From positions 14,569,143-14,633,142 of the forward strand of contig BROE01000020.1 in the NCBI GenBank assembly GCA_036571765.1: a stretch of 64,000 bases of DNA. Direction: 5' to 3'. Both the position numbers and the translations under genes were made by a program. The stretch comes from Plecoglossus altivelis. Its lineage: Eukaryota > Chordata > Actinopteri > Osmeriformes > Plecoglossidae. Every line of letters starts with the position of its first letter. Position 1 is the first letter of the stretch. Below the pieces are notes generated by a model that was not told where the DNA came from, ran no database searches, and saw only the letters and a program-made list of their open reading frames with translations. Below are positions 12,101 to 22,684 of this stretch, piece by piece.

Positions 12101-15100
12101 GAATGTTAGCTGTACGGCAACTGGATAAAGACCTTAGCATCGCCATGTTACCAAGTCAAGACAACAACCCCATTCTGAAGGGGACCAAACATTCCTAACG
12201 ACCGCCACACCTTGTTTTGTTGTTCCAGTCACAGGGGAGTCTGGGAGCCTCCACCCCACCCTCCTGACCCCCCGTCCCAGCCTTGTCTCTCCCAGCCACC
12301 TCTCCACCCTGGGCCTGCATTTCCTGTAAACAGCCCAGTGGAAGCTGTCCTAGGCTGGACGCTTCCTCCCAGGGGATGACCGGGCAGCGACCTCCCAATG
12401 CCTGGCACTAGGCCTGGCCTCGCAGCCCCTGCACGCTGACCCCTGCACGCTGCCCCCTGCTGTGGCAACACCCTGCATACCTAGCAACTCGCCTCAGCAC
12501 CCAGCTACCCAGCCACCCAGCCACCGCCCAGTACAACAATGCACTGGTGACGGCTCCCTGACCACCGCTAACGCTCCAGCTTCTACAGATGCAGAGTGTG
12601 AGAAGCTGCTCTGTAGGGCTGTAAAGGGGCTGCCAACTGTTCTAGGGCAAACACCGACCGGAAAAAAAATGTGGTCCCTTGAAAAGACAGTCGATTCATT
12701 AGCGTGCGCAGTAGCACTCCTTTGTGTGGGTTTGCTCTGTTGCCCTGTTGATAACATTGCAGCAGAGCTACGTTCAAGCAGCAGCCTGGTAGCGCTTTGC
12801 AGAGGGACGAGTCACAGACAAGCACTTTTCTGAAAGAGTGCCGTCAAGCACACTTTCCTAACTGACAATGCTGCGTTCAACTGTACGGCTAACAAGACAC
12901 TGACACTGTGCTAGCACGCAGTCTCATATGATAGCAGCCGGTTTAGCATGGAGTCATTATCACTGCCTTAAGATAGGCCTGCATAAATCATTACTGTGTG
13001 ACCTATGTCTTTACCCAACTTGCTAATATGCTTACGAATGAAAATGTTTCTTTATTGGCCTGAAAGCTATGCTGAAACTGTGTTTGAACAGTGCTGTTCA
13101 TTAATCAAGTGTGAGAGAATGAATTCAGTGTTGGCTTTGTAGTAGAGTGTAATAGCATTCTTACTTCTCTGTAACTGTTTGCCTTGCTTTTGTCCATATC
13201 ATCCCTCCTGTGTCTCACAGCAGCCCAGTGACCTTATTGGCTGCTCTGGCCAGGACAGCACAGCCTTTCTGAATGGGCCGGCTGGAGAAGAGTAGTGACT
13301 GCTGAATGTGTTCTCAATAAATCACTGCCATCATCGGGCCTGTGGACTAGGACAGTGACAATGTCAGCCCTTCAACTGGAGCTTAGTAGAGGGGGACATA
13401 CACACTTATATACACACATACAATAACACGCATACAGAACCAGCAGCCAGGCAACCAAGACATCTCCAGGGGGAATGCAGCAGAAGTGAGGCTGGGCAAG
13501 ACATCAGGAGAGACAGGCCTCCTTGGATCAGTGAGTGTGGCCTGCGGTTTGAGACCTTAGCTATACAATGAGCCAGATCGATAACATCACCAGGAGAGTC
13601 AAAGAGCCTGCAGTGAAAGACTATTGTCTGAGAGGTGAACCAGATTCAAACCTGGGCCACGCTGTTTAAAAGGCAGCCTGAGAGCAGCACCAAGGAGGTT
13701 CTTGATCCAGATCAGGGCATGGGGTGTCTCCACTGGTACACAAAAGCCAGTTAGCAAGGAAAGATACAACAGATTGTTGGTTTTTGCTCTGGAAATAGAT
13801 GTATTTGATCTATTTAATACAGGCCTCCAACCCTGTGAGTTGGCATGCTGTAGGTTTCCATTTGGATTTCAGTTGAAATGAACCTGATTCTGCCTTTCAA
13901 CCAGCTCATTATCAGGTGTGAATTAGGTGTGCTAAATTATTGGAAAACCAAAGCCCTGCTTTAAAACCTTATTTACAAAACAAAAGTCTTCACATTCAGT
14001 ATTAAACAATGAATTTGAATCAGTGTAAGCTTTTATAATCTAAACACAATGAAAGCACTGCATATACTGTGTGACAAGTCTTGGCTACATGCGTGTGTAA
14101 TAAACAGCACGGCAGGAAATAACATGAAATGGCAGCTGAGCCGATCTCAGCAGAACCACTCTGAAAAGGCTGTCTGGAGGCTCCTATTAATGACCCATCC
14201 CTGCGACCACCACACAGGCCATCAGGCGGAGGTGTGTAACAGGGGCTGGCTCTCACAGAGGTACAGGGAGGTTGTTAAGTAACGTGTACTACCTCTCACC
14301 AACCTTCTAGGGCCCCATGAAAGAGAAATACTCTGAATAACCTCCTGGAATAAAAGCGATCCTAAACTTAACTGCAAGTGTTGGGTACCAGAGGGTAATT
14401 ATACCACAACTGCTCAAACCTTTTCTTCCCTTCGCAGACAGACACACACACAATCGCACACCCTTTTTTCACCCTTCTCTCCCCTGACAACCACACTTTA
14501 ACACTTTTAATTGTAACACATAATTACTTATTCCATGACTGAACCTACGCTCTCTGAGCTATTCAGTCTTGGGCAGCGCTAGCATACCCTCAGACACACA
14601 CAGAGCCAGCACCAGATGCTACCTTCAAATCTAGGAAATGAAAGAACGAGATAAGCTCTCCCACAAGCCCAGTCCATCTTCCCAAACCCAGCGATGCTCA
14701 ACACAGCAGGCTGCTCTACCCTGTACGTCCTCCACTCTACAAACACGAATCCTACTCAACCAGGTGCTCCCTGTATATCCCTGCTAAAACTATCCATCAG
14801 AGGGGCTGGTGCTTGAGATTGCTATTGAACTGATAGGATCTGGCCAAACAAGGCCCCTGATGATGAAGAGAGTGCTCCTGAGTGGTTTTCTGGATTCCCT
14901 GCACTAGCATCTATTAAGCCAGTCCATGACGCTCTAATTATTAATCCCCGGATATCCTCACTCGACAATTTTATATAGTTGCATTGATCGGTCCGACTAA
15001 AAGGCACTGACATCAAAAGGTCCCCCCCCCCCCCCAACGTTCCTTGTATTATCCCAGTGCTGTACTGTACCTTTCAGTTTCTTGCTCTGGCGACTGGGAT

Positions 15101-18100
15101 TTGCTGTCGATCCCAGGGAAGCTGTTCATATCCACATAGCCGTCGTTCTCATTGGAGGGAGCCACCATCCGGTTGGGGTCCTCAAAGAACTCGGTCACGG
15201 TCAGGGCTCGGGTGGGCCTGCCGGGGGGGATCTGGATGTTCTCATAGTCTGAGTTCAAGGCCGGTATGTTCTCGTAGTCGGACGTGTCAGCGCTGGGGAA
15301 AGAGATGGAGCGGGGCTTGGTCAGCGGGAGGGGCATGAGGGGCCGCCGTGAACGGTCCTCAAAGGATTCCACCCGGGACACACCCCTGCTGCTATAGCCC
15401 TTGAGGTCTCCTTTCCTTCTCTGGGGGTCTTTGTAGAGGAGGAAGGTGGTGGGCTGGTCCGGACGCTGCTGGGGTTTCACCATGCGGGACTGGAGCTGAG
15501 GAGAACTGCCGGTGCTGCGTCGGTCCAGGTCCAACACTCTGGCTGGACCATGGTGACTGGACTCAGAGGAGGACCGCGATGATCGAATACTGCCATCTCC
15601 AAAACCTTTCTTCTCTGGTTTTCTTCGGAACTTCAGGGTCAAAAAGCGTTTGAACGAGGACTTTTTCTTCTTGGGCTTGTCTGCGGTCTCGTGCTGGATG
15701 AGAAGCGATGGAGAGCTCTTTGTGATGGGTCTCTTGGTGATGTAAGCCAGCTCGAATGGGGGTGGGATGTCTACTAGAGAGGTTGGTGTTGAAACACCGC
15801 TGGACGACTGATGGCTGCGCTGAGAGAAACTGCCAGAGGAAGTGATGACACAGGGCAGAGAAAGAGTGTCATCTTTCCTCTTCAGCCTGCCCTCGTCCTT
15901 CAGCGATTGATCACTGTCCAGGTGAGCAGCCAATGACAGCTCACGTCCCTCGGCAGAGTACGAGCGTGGATATAAGAGGAAGCGGCGAGGTTTTAGAGAA
16001 GGAATCAGTCTGTTGACCTCTGGCTGCTCTGGTCGTCTCAGGGGTTCTCCGTTCTGGTCTAAGGCCACCGTGCAGTAGTCATGGGTCTGATACTCTGTTC
16101 CTGTCTCCTCAGGAACCGTCTCAGGAACATACCCCGGAACCTTCCCCGAGTAGGACCGCGACCTTGTCACTATGGTCTTCCGGTCAAAAGAGACAAAGTT
16201 CTCCCCTTCAGAGTCAAACCCTGCCTCCTCGTAGATATGTTCCTCGCTATCGGAATCTGTGTCCTCGTAGTAAGGCACAATATGGCAGTCCAGTTCCTCG
16301 ATGTCCTCCTCGAAGGCTTCAGTGGTGTGGGCAAAGACCACCCTGTTGGTGAGTTCAGGGGTCCTGCCCAGGTCCAGGTCCGTGGGCACAGTTATGTTGC
16401 ACAGCCTGAGACGAGGCTGGCAGCTGTTCCGTTGACTGAGGAGCGCCTGCTCTCGCTGGGCTGTTCTCTCTCGCGCGGTCTTCCCCCTGATCTGCTTTTT
16501 CTCCATGTCCTCGGCGTCCTCGTCATCATCTCCTATCTCCACATAATCCTCTGATGAGACGCACTCCAGCTGCTGGAAGTCATGAGCCTCGGGGCAGAGG
16601 GAGTCGTCGATGTCTGCGTATTCATCCACCGACTCGCTATCTTTGGCTTCCTCTGTGAACCGGCTGGAGAGCTCATCGCCCTCGCAAACGTCACCGCCAT
16701 CTAACCGCTTTTGCCTTTCTTCTAGCTCTGCCACGTCATCTGATGACACGTAGTAGGGTTCTTGGTTGGAGGGGCCTGCTGTCGCCAGCTCCCCTGAAGT
16801 GCACGGTTTGTCATCGTTACAGATATCATCCAGAGTCATCTCTGGGTCAGCGGTACCGGCTGAGTCCGCAGGCACCAACTCTATGACGGAGTACGGCTCA
16901 AAGACATCCTCTGTGCTGGCAGTGAAACGAAAGCGCCCAGAGGGGTCCTTCGTGGCACGTTCTGGCTGCCACACGGCCGAGTCACCCGTCTCAGCCGGGT
17001 CACATGGGTCAACAGCATCCTCCGAAGGCCCAATCACATCGTAGGGATACTCCTCACACACGGTTGGAAGTGAACAGCGGTTGAAGCCCTGCGAGAAGTC
17101 TGCCTCCTCAGCCTCATCTTGCAAACAATCTTCAGGTGTGGCGGCATCATCAGTCTCCAGAGAATTGTTATTCTCTGATTCTGGTTCGCTGAGAGATAAC
17201 TGATGAGAGTCTTCTTGCACTAGATCTTCACATGGGTCTACTGGAGGTTCCTCAAAGATTTTGGTCTCTTCAGTAAATCCCTGTTCTTCAACCTGTTCTC
17301 CTCCCCTCTCTTCTTCTCCTTCCTCACCAGTTCTCTTGATCTCTAGAGGTGTCCGGGCCAACGTGTTGCCCCAGTCTTGAGCGTCAGAAGGTTCCACCAG
17401 GGTTTCATCATTGTCACTCTCAGTTGGGTTCAAGTCTTCTGTTTCGCCAGCGTTCTCCCTCTCAGTAGTGTCAGATATAGTAGCAGTAGCATGACGGACA
17501 GTCACAGTTTCAGTGCTCTCTGTCTCAGCATCCTCTGTCTGCCCTTCCTCCAGCATGTCCTCACAGCTGACGCTGTCATCATTTCGGACTTCAGGGTTTT
17601 CCTGTGGCTCCTCACAGTCTCCCTCTCCCGGCTCCTCACAGTCCCCCTCTCCAGGCTCCTTGCAGTCCCCCTCTCCTGGCTCCTCATTGCCCCCCTCTCC
17701 TGGCTCCTGTTCTGGGGAGGAGCCCCTGGGGTCCCCCTCTCCTGGCTCCTCACAGTCCCTTTCTCCAGGCTCCTCATGGTCCCCCTCTCCAGGCTCCTCA
17801 CAGTCCCCCTCTCCTGGCTCCTCATTGTCCCCCTCTCCTGGCTCCTGCTCTGGGTAGGAGCCCCCAGGCTCCTCACAGTCCCCCTCTGACGAACTCACGT
17901 CTCCGTTGCTCATGCTGTGATGAGAACCTGGCTCTTCCTCCTCCACACAGGAGTCTGACAGGAGCAGGGGTCCAGGTTTGAGAGGGCCAGGGGGCTTGGG
18001 GCCCTGGCTAGACAGACCTGGCTTTGGCATCAGCTTTGATTGCACCTTGATTGTTAGATGGTTACGAATCTGTCGTTGAGGGACTCGATTATGGTAATCT

Positions 18101-19734
18101 GTAAAAAGACCAGATATATTTGTAACTGTGAAAGGCCACGGCTAAATCCCTGTTATTGAAACAATTTTACGTCATTCCTGTTCATAATATATAATCCAAG
18201 ATACATTTTAACATAAAATTTACAACACATAAAATACATAAGGAGAAATGAACAGCTTTTCAAATATAGATGATATATATGTATAGTCAGGGACCTACAT
18301 AGTATCGAGGGGCACATTATCTGCAGGGAAAAACAACACTGCGTTCTCCCTGTCTGGGACACTAGGATGATAATGCAGAGCAGCAGGCAGTATGACTGAC
18401 ACTTCATGCATTGAAATTCAAGACAACGTCTTGTGCACAGGGGGACATACTCGGATTTAGACAGGTGGATCTCATGGGCTTTTGCATGTAAATACGCGTG
18501 TGTGTGTGTGTGAAACTAAATCTCCATCAGTACATTCTTTGTAACACATAATTTTGTCCAGAGCAGTGACTTTTTAAGTATTTGGGTAAAACACACCCTT
18601 ACTTAACACATTGTATACACCCGCGTTCTCTTCCTGTTATTTAGTACCTGCCCCTGACGCACATCCTATTAAACCCTGTGTGCACTCTGAGCTCACTTTC
18701 GTTCTTGCTGCTCTCTGTTTCTCTCCTTAGTCTTTAAAGCATTTATCCCCTATTCTCATTGTCTCCATCTTCCTTTCAGACTTTATGTCTTAGTCTTCCT
18801 GTCCCTTCTCTTTCGTATAAGATGTGACTTTCCTTTGTGGCTTCGGCAGAGACTCCACACAGGAGGTCTACAAGGAATGAACTTTTACAAACGCACCCTT
18901 ACTCCTCAGTGATCCTGGCTTGGAATCATTTTCAAAATACAACTGAATTGTGCGGGATTCTAATTAGCTGCCACAAACACGCACGTTTCGCTGAGAAAAG
19001 TTGTTTCAGTGTGTCAAACAGTAAAACCAGGAGAAAACCTGGGTTCAGCCCCTCAGCAAACAACAGGATATGAATTATGCAACAAGAATTTGATTGTAAC
19101 AAATGTTACAAAAACAAAGGAAAAGACAGTCACTAAGACCTTGACTGAGCCAAGCATACAGGATGTGATATCAGTTTTTAAAAACACAACACCAAATGTC
19201 ACTATGGTGAGACTAGTTTGAGTTCATGAAAGACTACACTATTATCCAATTTAGCCCACACACCCCAAACACAGCATAGACCCTAAGCAAACAGTAGGAA
19301 TCGACCAACTTGCTACAGGGCATTTGATCACTGCTTTCAACCATCACAGTTCATCTTGACTTTGAGGTGTAGTTTTATTCCCTGTCTCGCATAATAACTC
19401 ACACCTGTCATGTAAGAGTAAATCAAACACTAAACCTGTCTGATCAAGGATCAATCTTCTGGTGAAAGCAGGAACGCGAGCGCGTTGTTCACTGCGATGA
19501 CATGAAGTAAAAAAGTGTATCTTGCTACAATATTCACTCATATTTTCGACTAACATTATTGGAATAACATGCCAGCATGAACGCAAGAAAAGGAGAAAGA
19601 GGAAAGTAAAGCTACATTAAATTACACTAAAAAGACCATAGTAAAACAACTATGGGAAGTAAACTGTGTAAATATCGATGTCTTGCTTGATCATTGCATT
19701 AAATCCAAGGACATAATTACGCACCTGTGTTCAT
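636..19734 (-). CDS. FGD5: FGD5, FYVE/RhoGEF/PH-domain protein 5 (3' part beyond window)
   Basis: FGD5 is a guanine-nucleotide exchange factor for Cdc42, known mainly from endothelial cells (family knowledge). Coding exons, in transcript order on the minus strand, are 19734-19725, 18098-15071, 10164-10047, 9151-9093, 8721-8691, 5836-5685, 5402-5246, 1247-1157, 932-882 and 694-636. All introns are GT-AG, and the joined frame gives exactly 1252 codons before the window ends. The order seen is a long acidic low-complexity N-terminus, a basic segment, paired YENI motifs, then a complete Dbl-homology domain (about residues 1055-1252). The DH part and the stretch just before it (AYTEPFPV, LLTDYLNNLSPDS, ANDNLKQG) match FGD5 better than FGD1-4 or FGD6. 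The first PH, FYVE and second PH domains are missing because the gene runs off the left edge, not because it is broken. The gene is divergent from UBA3. Family call is secure; the start exon is less so. Confidence 0.9.
1045..1156. repeat. Interrupted (TG)n tract
   Basis: GT-rich sequence with scattered substitutions, directly following an FGD5 donor on the minus strand (donor GT at 1156-1155). The same short FGD5 exon has a purer (CA)n on its other side. Confidence 0.85.
1251..1309. repeat. (CA)n microsatellite abutting an FGD5 splice acceptor
   Basis: Uninterrupted CA dinucleotides for 59 bases. On the FGD5 strand this reads (TG)n and ends in the acceptor CAG of exon 1247-1157, with no separate polypyrimidine tract. 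Confidence 0.95.
1757..2023. repeat. TACACAC(A)CC minisatellite
   Basis: Tandem 10-12-base units of the type CACACCTACA and variants (CACACTTACA, CACACGTACA, CACATGTACA) in the 4 kb FGD5 intron between 1248 and 5245. Confidence 0.85.
2217..2370. repeat. (CT)n / CTCTCC tract
   Basis: Long pyrimidine run of CT dinucleotides interrupted by CCC and TTT. Apparent ORFs across it are repeat artefacts. The rest of this intron (2400-3240 and 3460-4500) shows no exon. Confidence 0.9.
3251..3450. repeat. 46-bp minisatellite, about four copies
   Basis: Units begin at 3251, 3297, 3343 and 3405 with GTAACCAC or GTAATCAC. Each contains CACACTCACACTGTAGTGAG followed by a GA-rich tail. The first two periods are exactly 46; the third unit is 62 because its GA tail expanded. 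Confidence 0.9.
4514..4545. repeat. Perfect 32-bp palindrome
   Basis: The 16-base arm GTATATTATGAATTCA is followed at once by its exact reverse complement, with no spacer. It contains two EcoRI-type GAATTC sites and is AT-rich. Just upstream a 20-base unit with CTGTATATTATAATACAC is partly duplicated. Confidence 0.9.
4840..4942 (+). mobile_element. 3' end of a fish CR1/Rex1-type LINE
   Basis: The segment contains TTGCACCTACGCCGAAGC, then TTCCTATGTTTGTAAAC, then GGCAATAAA, and ends in four copies of TGATTC. This succession is typical of the 3' UTR and short tandem-repeat tail of 5'-truncated CR1-like LINEs in teleosts (family knowledge recalled, not searched). No reverse-transcriptase coding sequence is present. 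The 5' limit is uncertain and may reach back to about 4690. Confidence 0.65.
10676..10846. repeat. (CAGA/CACA)n tetranucleotide tract
   Basis: Compound array of ACACAGAC and CACA units in FGD5 intron 2. The ORFs across it on both strands are artefacts. Confidence 0.9.
11044..11127. repeat. (CA)n microsatellite with CG interruptions
   Basis: CA dinucleotide run broken by CACACG units, inside the 4.9 kb FGD5 intron (10165-15070). No exon is seen in the rest of that intron. Confidence 0.9.
15022..15035. repeat. Poly(C) run
   Basis: Fourteen consecutive C just past the FGD5 exon-2 donor on the minus strand, where it reads as poly(G). Confidence 0.9.
15071..18098 (-). CDS. FGD5: FGD5 exon 2, large N-terminal exon
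   Basis: A single 3028-base exon encodes about 1009 residues of the disordered FGD5 N-terminus. It begins after a pyrimidine-rich acceptor and ends at AAAG|gtac. The open frame runs unbroken to the acceptor, so translation can enter from the upstream exon; the first in-exon ATG is at 18030, next to a PKPP-rich stretch like the proline-rich start of other FGD5 proteins. Visible in order: eight-residue acidic repeats (about residues 73-171), many acidic tyrosine motifs (PYDVI, PYSVI, PYYVS, DYVEI), a Lys/Arg-rich block near 15610-15670, two YENI motifs near 15240-15280, and a YVDM near 15135. YVDM fits the YxxM consensus bound by PI3-kinase p85 SH2 domains. No folded domain is visible before the DH exons. 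Confidence 0.9.
17590..17890 (-). repeat. 24-bp coding minisatellite in FGD5
   Basis: About a dozen imperfect copies of a 24-bp unit encode the eight-residue repeat EEPGEGDC and variants (EEPGEGDN, EEPGEGDH, EEPGERDC, KEPGEGDC). Two larger blocks, each opened by PEQEPGEG, suggest a second-order duplication. The array stays in frame because the unit is a multiple of three. Confidence 0.9.
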
Positions 19735-19776
19735 ATTGGGACATCATCCACCATAGCAACCGTTTGCCATCCACAT
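19725..19776 (-). other. FGD5: FGD5 start exon with an upstream ORF
   Basis: The likely first coding exon ends at a strong donor, ACAG|gtgcg, at 19725. Joined to the big exon it gives a frame starting MNTDYHNRVPQ that stays open into the main ORF, from the ATG at 19734. Upstream on the same strand is an 11-codon uORF (19776 to the stop at 19744), and a further ATG pair (19747, 19744) in another frame hits a stop just after the splice. The 5' UTR probably extends towards about 20.05 kb, where a CG-containing stretch occurs, but I cannot fix the transcription start. An alternative is that translation begins at the ATG at 18030 inside exon 2. Confidence 0.5.
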
Positions 19777-22664
19777 TTTTTCTGAGGATGAGCACAGTAC
19801 ATCCAAACGTAGAGTAAAGTCAAACTTCTTTCGAATACATGATGATGAAAATATTGGAATTGTTACAATTCTTCGTTTCACCAGTTGTCTTATTGTCTTT
19901 GACGATATAATCACTTGACCACGATTAATCTGACAATGTAGAAGGTTTTTGTCCATTGAGAGCGCGTGTCCCCTCAGTCGATGCGAGACTGGAGCGCTCG
20001 AGGATGCATTGCAACTGTGGATGTGCGGTGTTCCCTCCCGCTTCCTGGAGGTAGGTCTATTGCGCGGACAAGGACCGCTGACCAAACCCAAGAAAAGATG
20101 TACGCAAAGTTAAATATATTGATTCCAATAATTTTGCAGTATTGATTATAGGGCAAATATTTTGATTTTACAAGAGGATTTAAGAAGTTTATTCATCTCC
20201 GGATAATTACAGATAATTTACGCATAATCGGCAACTGAAAATGTTCTCAATGCAACAAAGCATTCTTCGGTAGCGTAAAATGTTCTTGAAATAGTGGGTA
20301 AACCTACGAACTAGCAATATTAAGCAAGTTGTTATACTTTTATGTGCCTATTCAAATAGCTCTATAAACATCTTAATCCCTTGTAAAATAGTTGCTTAAA
20401 CTAGCAGTGGTTCACCCACTCAGTTAAGATTGATTTATCATAACGGTTCCGTAATATATTAATCATGTTGTAAATTCGCTACTACAACACATCCTGAATA
20501 CTTGGAACTCCTAGAAAAGTTCCTAAAACCAATTTCTAAAAACAGTATCTCTAGGACACCAAAAGCTTTTGCTATTGGCCGGGTTTCCTGCCTCAGCATC
20601 TGTTGCATGATTGGAGGAAGGCGACCCTTTAAAAACCTCTCTTCATAACAGGAAACCGCTCTCCCTTTTTCCTGCACAACAGGCAACACTTCCTTAGCAA
20701 CAGATGGACAAGGATGGCAAGATTAACCCCTTAGGTAGACTAATATGAGCTGATTGACTGGTGCTGTGCTGTGCCTGAAGGCTGGAGGAGAGACTAACTT
20801 TGAGAAACGTCCAACTGGGACTCACACTGGGGCTGTTCAAGGACATCAAAACCTTTTCAAACACAGGAGGCAGAAATAGATATTCACCTGGGGCCACTTT
20901 TTTGACAATCTCACAATGCAGGTGAAACACCCACACATTGGCAGGAAGATCTCACCTCTATTCTTCTCCTCTCCTCACTTGAAGGTCAGATGATGCAGCA
21001 GACCTTTGGGAGATTTCAGCTGAGCAGAACTGAGAGGAGAAAAGGGGGTGGGGGCTGGGAGTACAATAAAATAATAATCTTTTGTTGAAACGCTGCAGGG
21101 TCCACGCCATTCAGATGCCTTGTTGCTGGACACAATATTTGCTCTGGGTTTATCTTTGCAGATGCAGCGTATGAAGCTGGTCCACCAGATTGTATTTAGA
21201 GGATGTGTTTACAACGATGCAGCACCAACATTGCTTTGCTTAAGATTGTTTCTGTTTCTATCGCCTGTTGTCAGTTTTATGTGTGTCAGTAGCGCAGATT
21301 GTAAAGCACTGCAGTGGAGGCATCCTCTTTGTTTTGGAATTGAATCCTCTGGAAAGCGTCTCTAAAGATAGCCCACACCTGCTCTTCTGGCACTGCCACT
21401 TGTATTACTTTGATAAAGTGCAGTGCTTGCTTTTGACCTTTTTGAATTGTTTTGTACAAATCCGTTTCAATAATTGGTGGGGCAGCATAACAGGCTGTCA
21501 GTGGTATTGTTTCATTTGGATAGAAAATGGTTTTAGTAGTAAATGTCCCTCCAGATGTTTGGCAGTACAAACATGTTTTGTGCCCAGGACCCAGGTTTCC
21601 TGGCTCACGACTGAGCTGTGTGCTGTGTCACTCCATCTGGAACACAACATCACCGCAGGAGAGAGAGAAGGAGTGGAGACACCAGGAAAAACATGTCAGA
21701 GGAGAAGAGAACAGACCGATCCCAGCCCCCGCCACCCCTCCGGCTCACCCACGGCCCCAAACAGGAAACTGATTAGGGTCAGCAACTTGTTCCCAGACCC
21801 CAGACATTTATGGATGTTTCGTAACACCTGCTCTGCCCAAGAGTGGACAGAGATGTGTTGAATGTTTTTGTCACCAGAAAGCAATGAGATGCTGTAATGC
21901 AATCCGTTACTGGAATCCCTTTGTTTGGCATGAAATTCCAGTATAGCTCTGCGTTAAAGTGCAGCGGTTGGACACTAGTTAAATCTTGCTTAATCTTTTC
22001 TTTGGAATAACAGGTGAACTGCTGTGTGTGTGTGTGTGTGTGATCTCTGAAGTCATCATGTAGACATTCTAGGTTGGGAATTTTGACCAGGACGCCATTG
22101 TAATTATCGGGTGGTAAAGCTTTAGACTGCACTCAAGCACCGAACGATTTGACTATTGATCTTCGATTGATCTCAAAGCGGAATTCAAAAACAAAGCCTT
22201 TAGAGACCTGCTTATTTGACATAGGCATCACAGTCTGACTACGTAGGAAACAAATACCAATCATCAGACCGAGAATTGTATCGTTAGTTGGTTAGGAAAG
22301 GTAGGAGAGGGAGGGTGTATGATTTAAGCCTGGCTGAGGTGTTACCCTCGTTGGGCCTGTGTTGCCTGAGACTCGACTAAAACAACCAGAGACACAAACC
22401 AGGTACCTCAGGTACAGTGTCACAGTAAAAGCCTGGTGTCAACAGCTTGAGCTATTGTTTCCCACCAGTACACCGGTACACCAGTACCAGAACACAGGCA
22501 TATTCTCTGTGCTTCCCCCCAGTAGAACAGCCTCAAGCAGAGTACTGCAGTAAAAGTGGACCTGAGAAGTCAGCACTTCATCAAAAAAAAAAAAAGCAAA
22601 TAAAGACTCAATTCCCTGCAGGCACAAGGACCTCTACAGCCAATCAATACAGCCGCCCATTATT

Positions 22665-22684
22665 CCCCCCCCCCCCCCCCCCCC
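22665..22684. repeat. Poly(C) run of 20
   Basis: Twenty consecutive C in non-coding DNA upstream of FGD5. Confidence 0.9.

Noticed and set aside
17377..17889. Plus-strand ORFs over FGD5 exon 2
   Set aside because: Antisense shadows of the 24-bp coding minisatellite.
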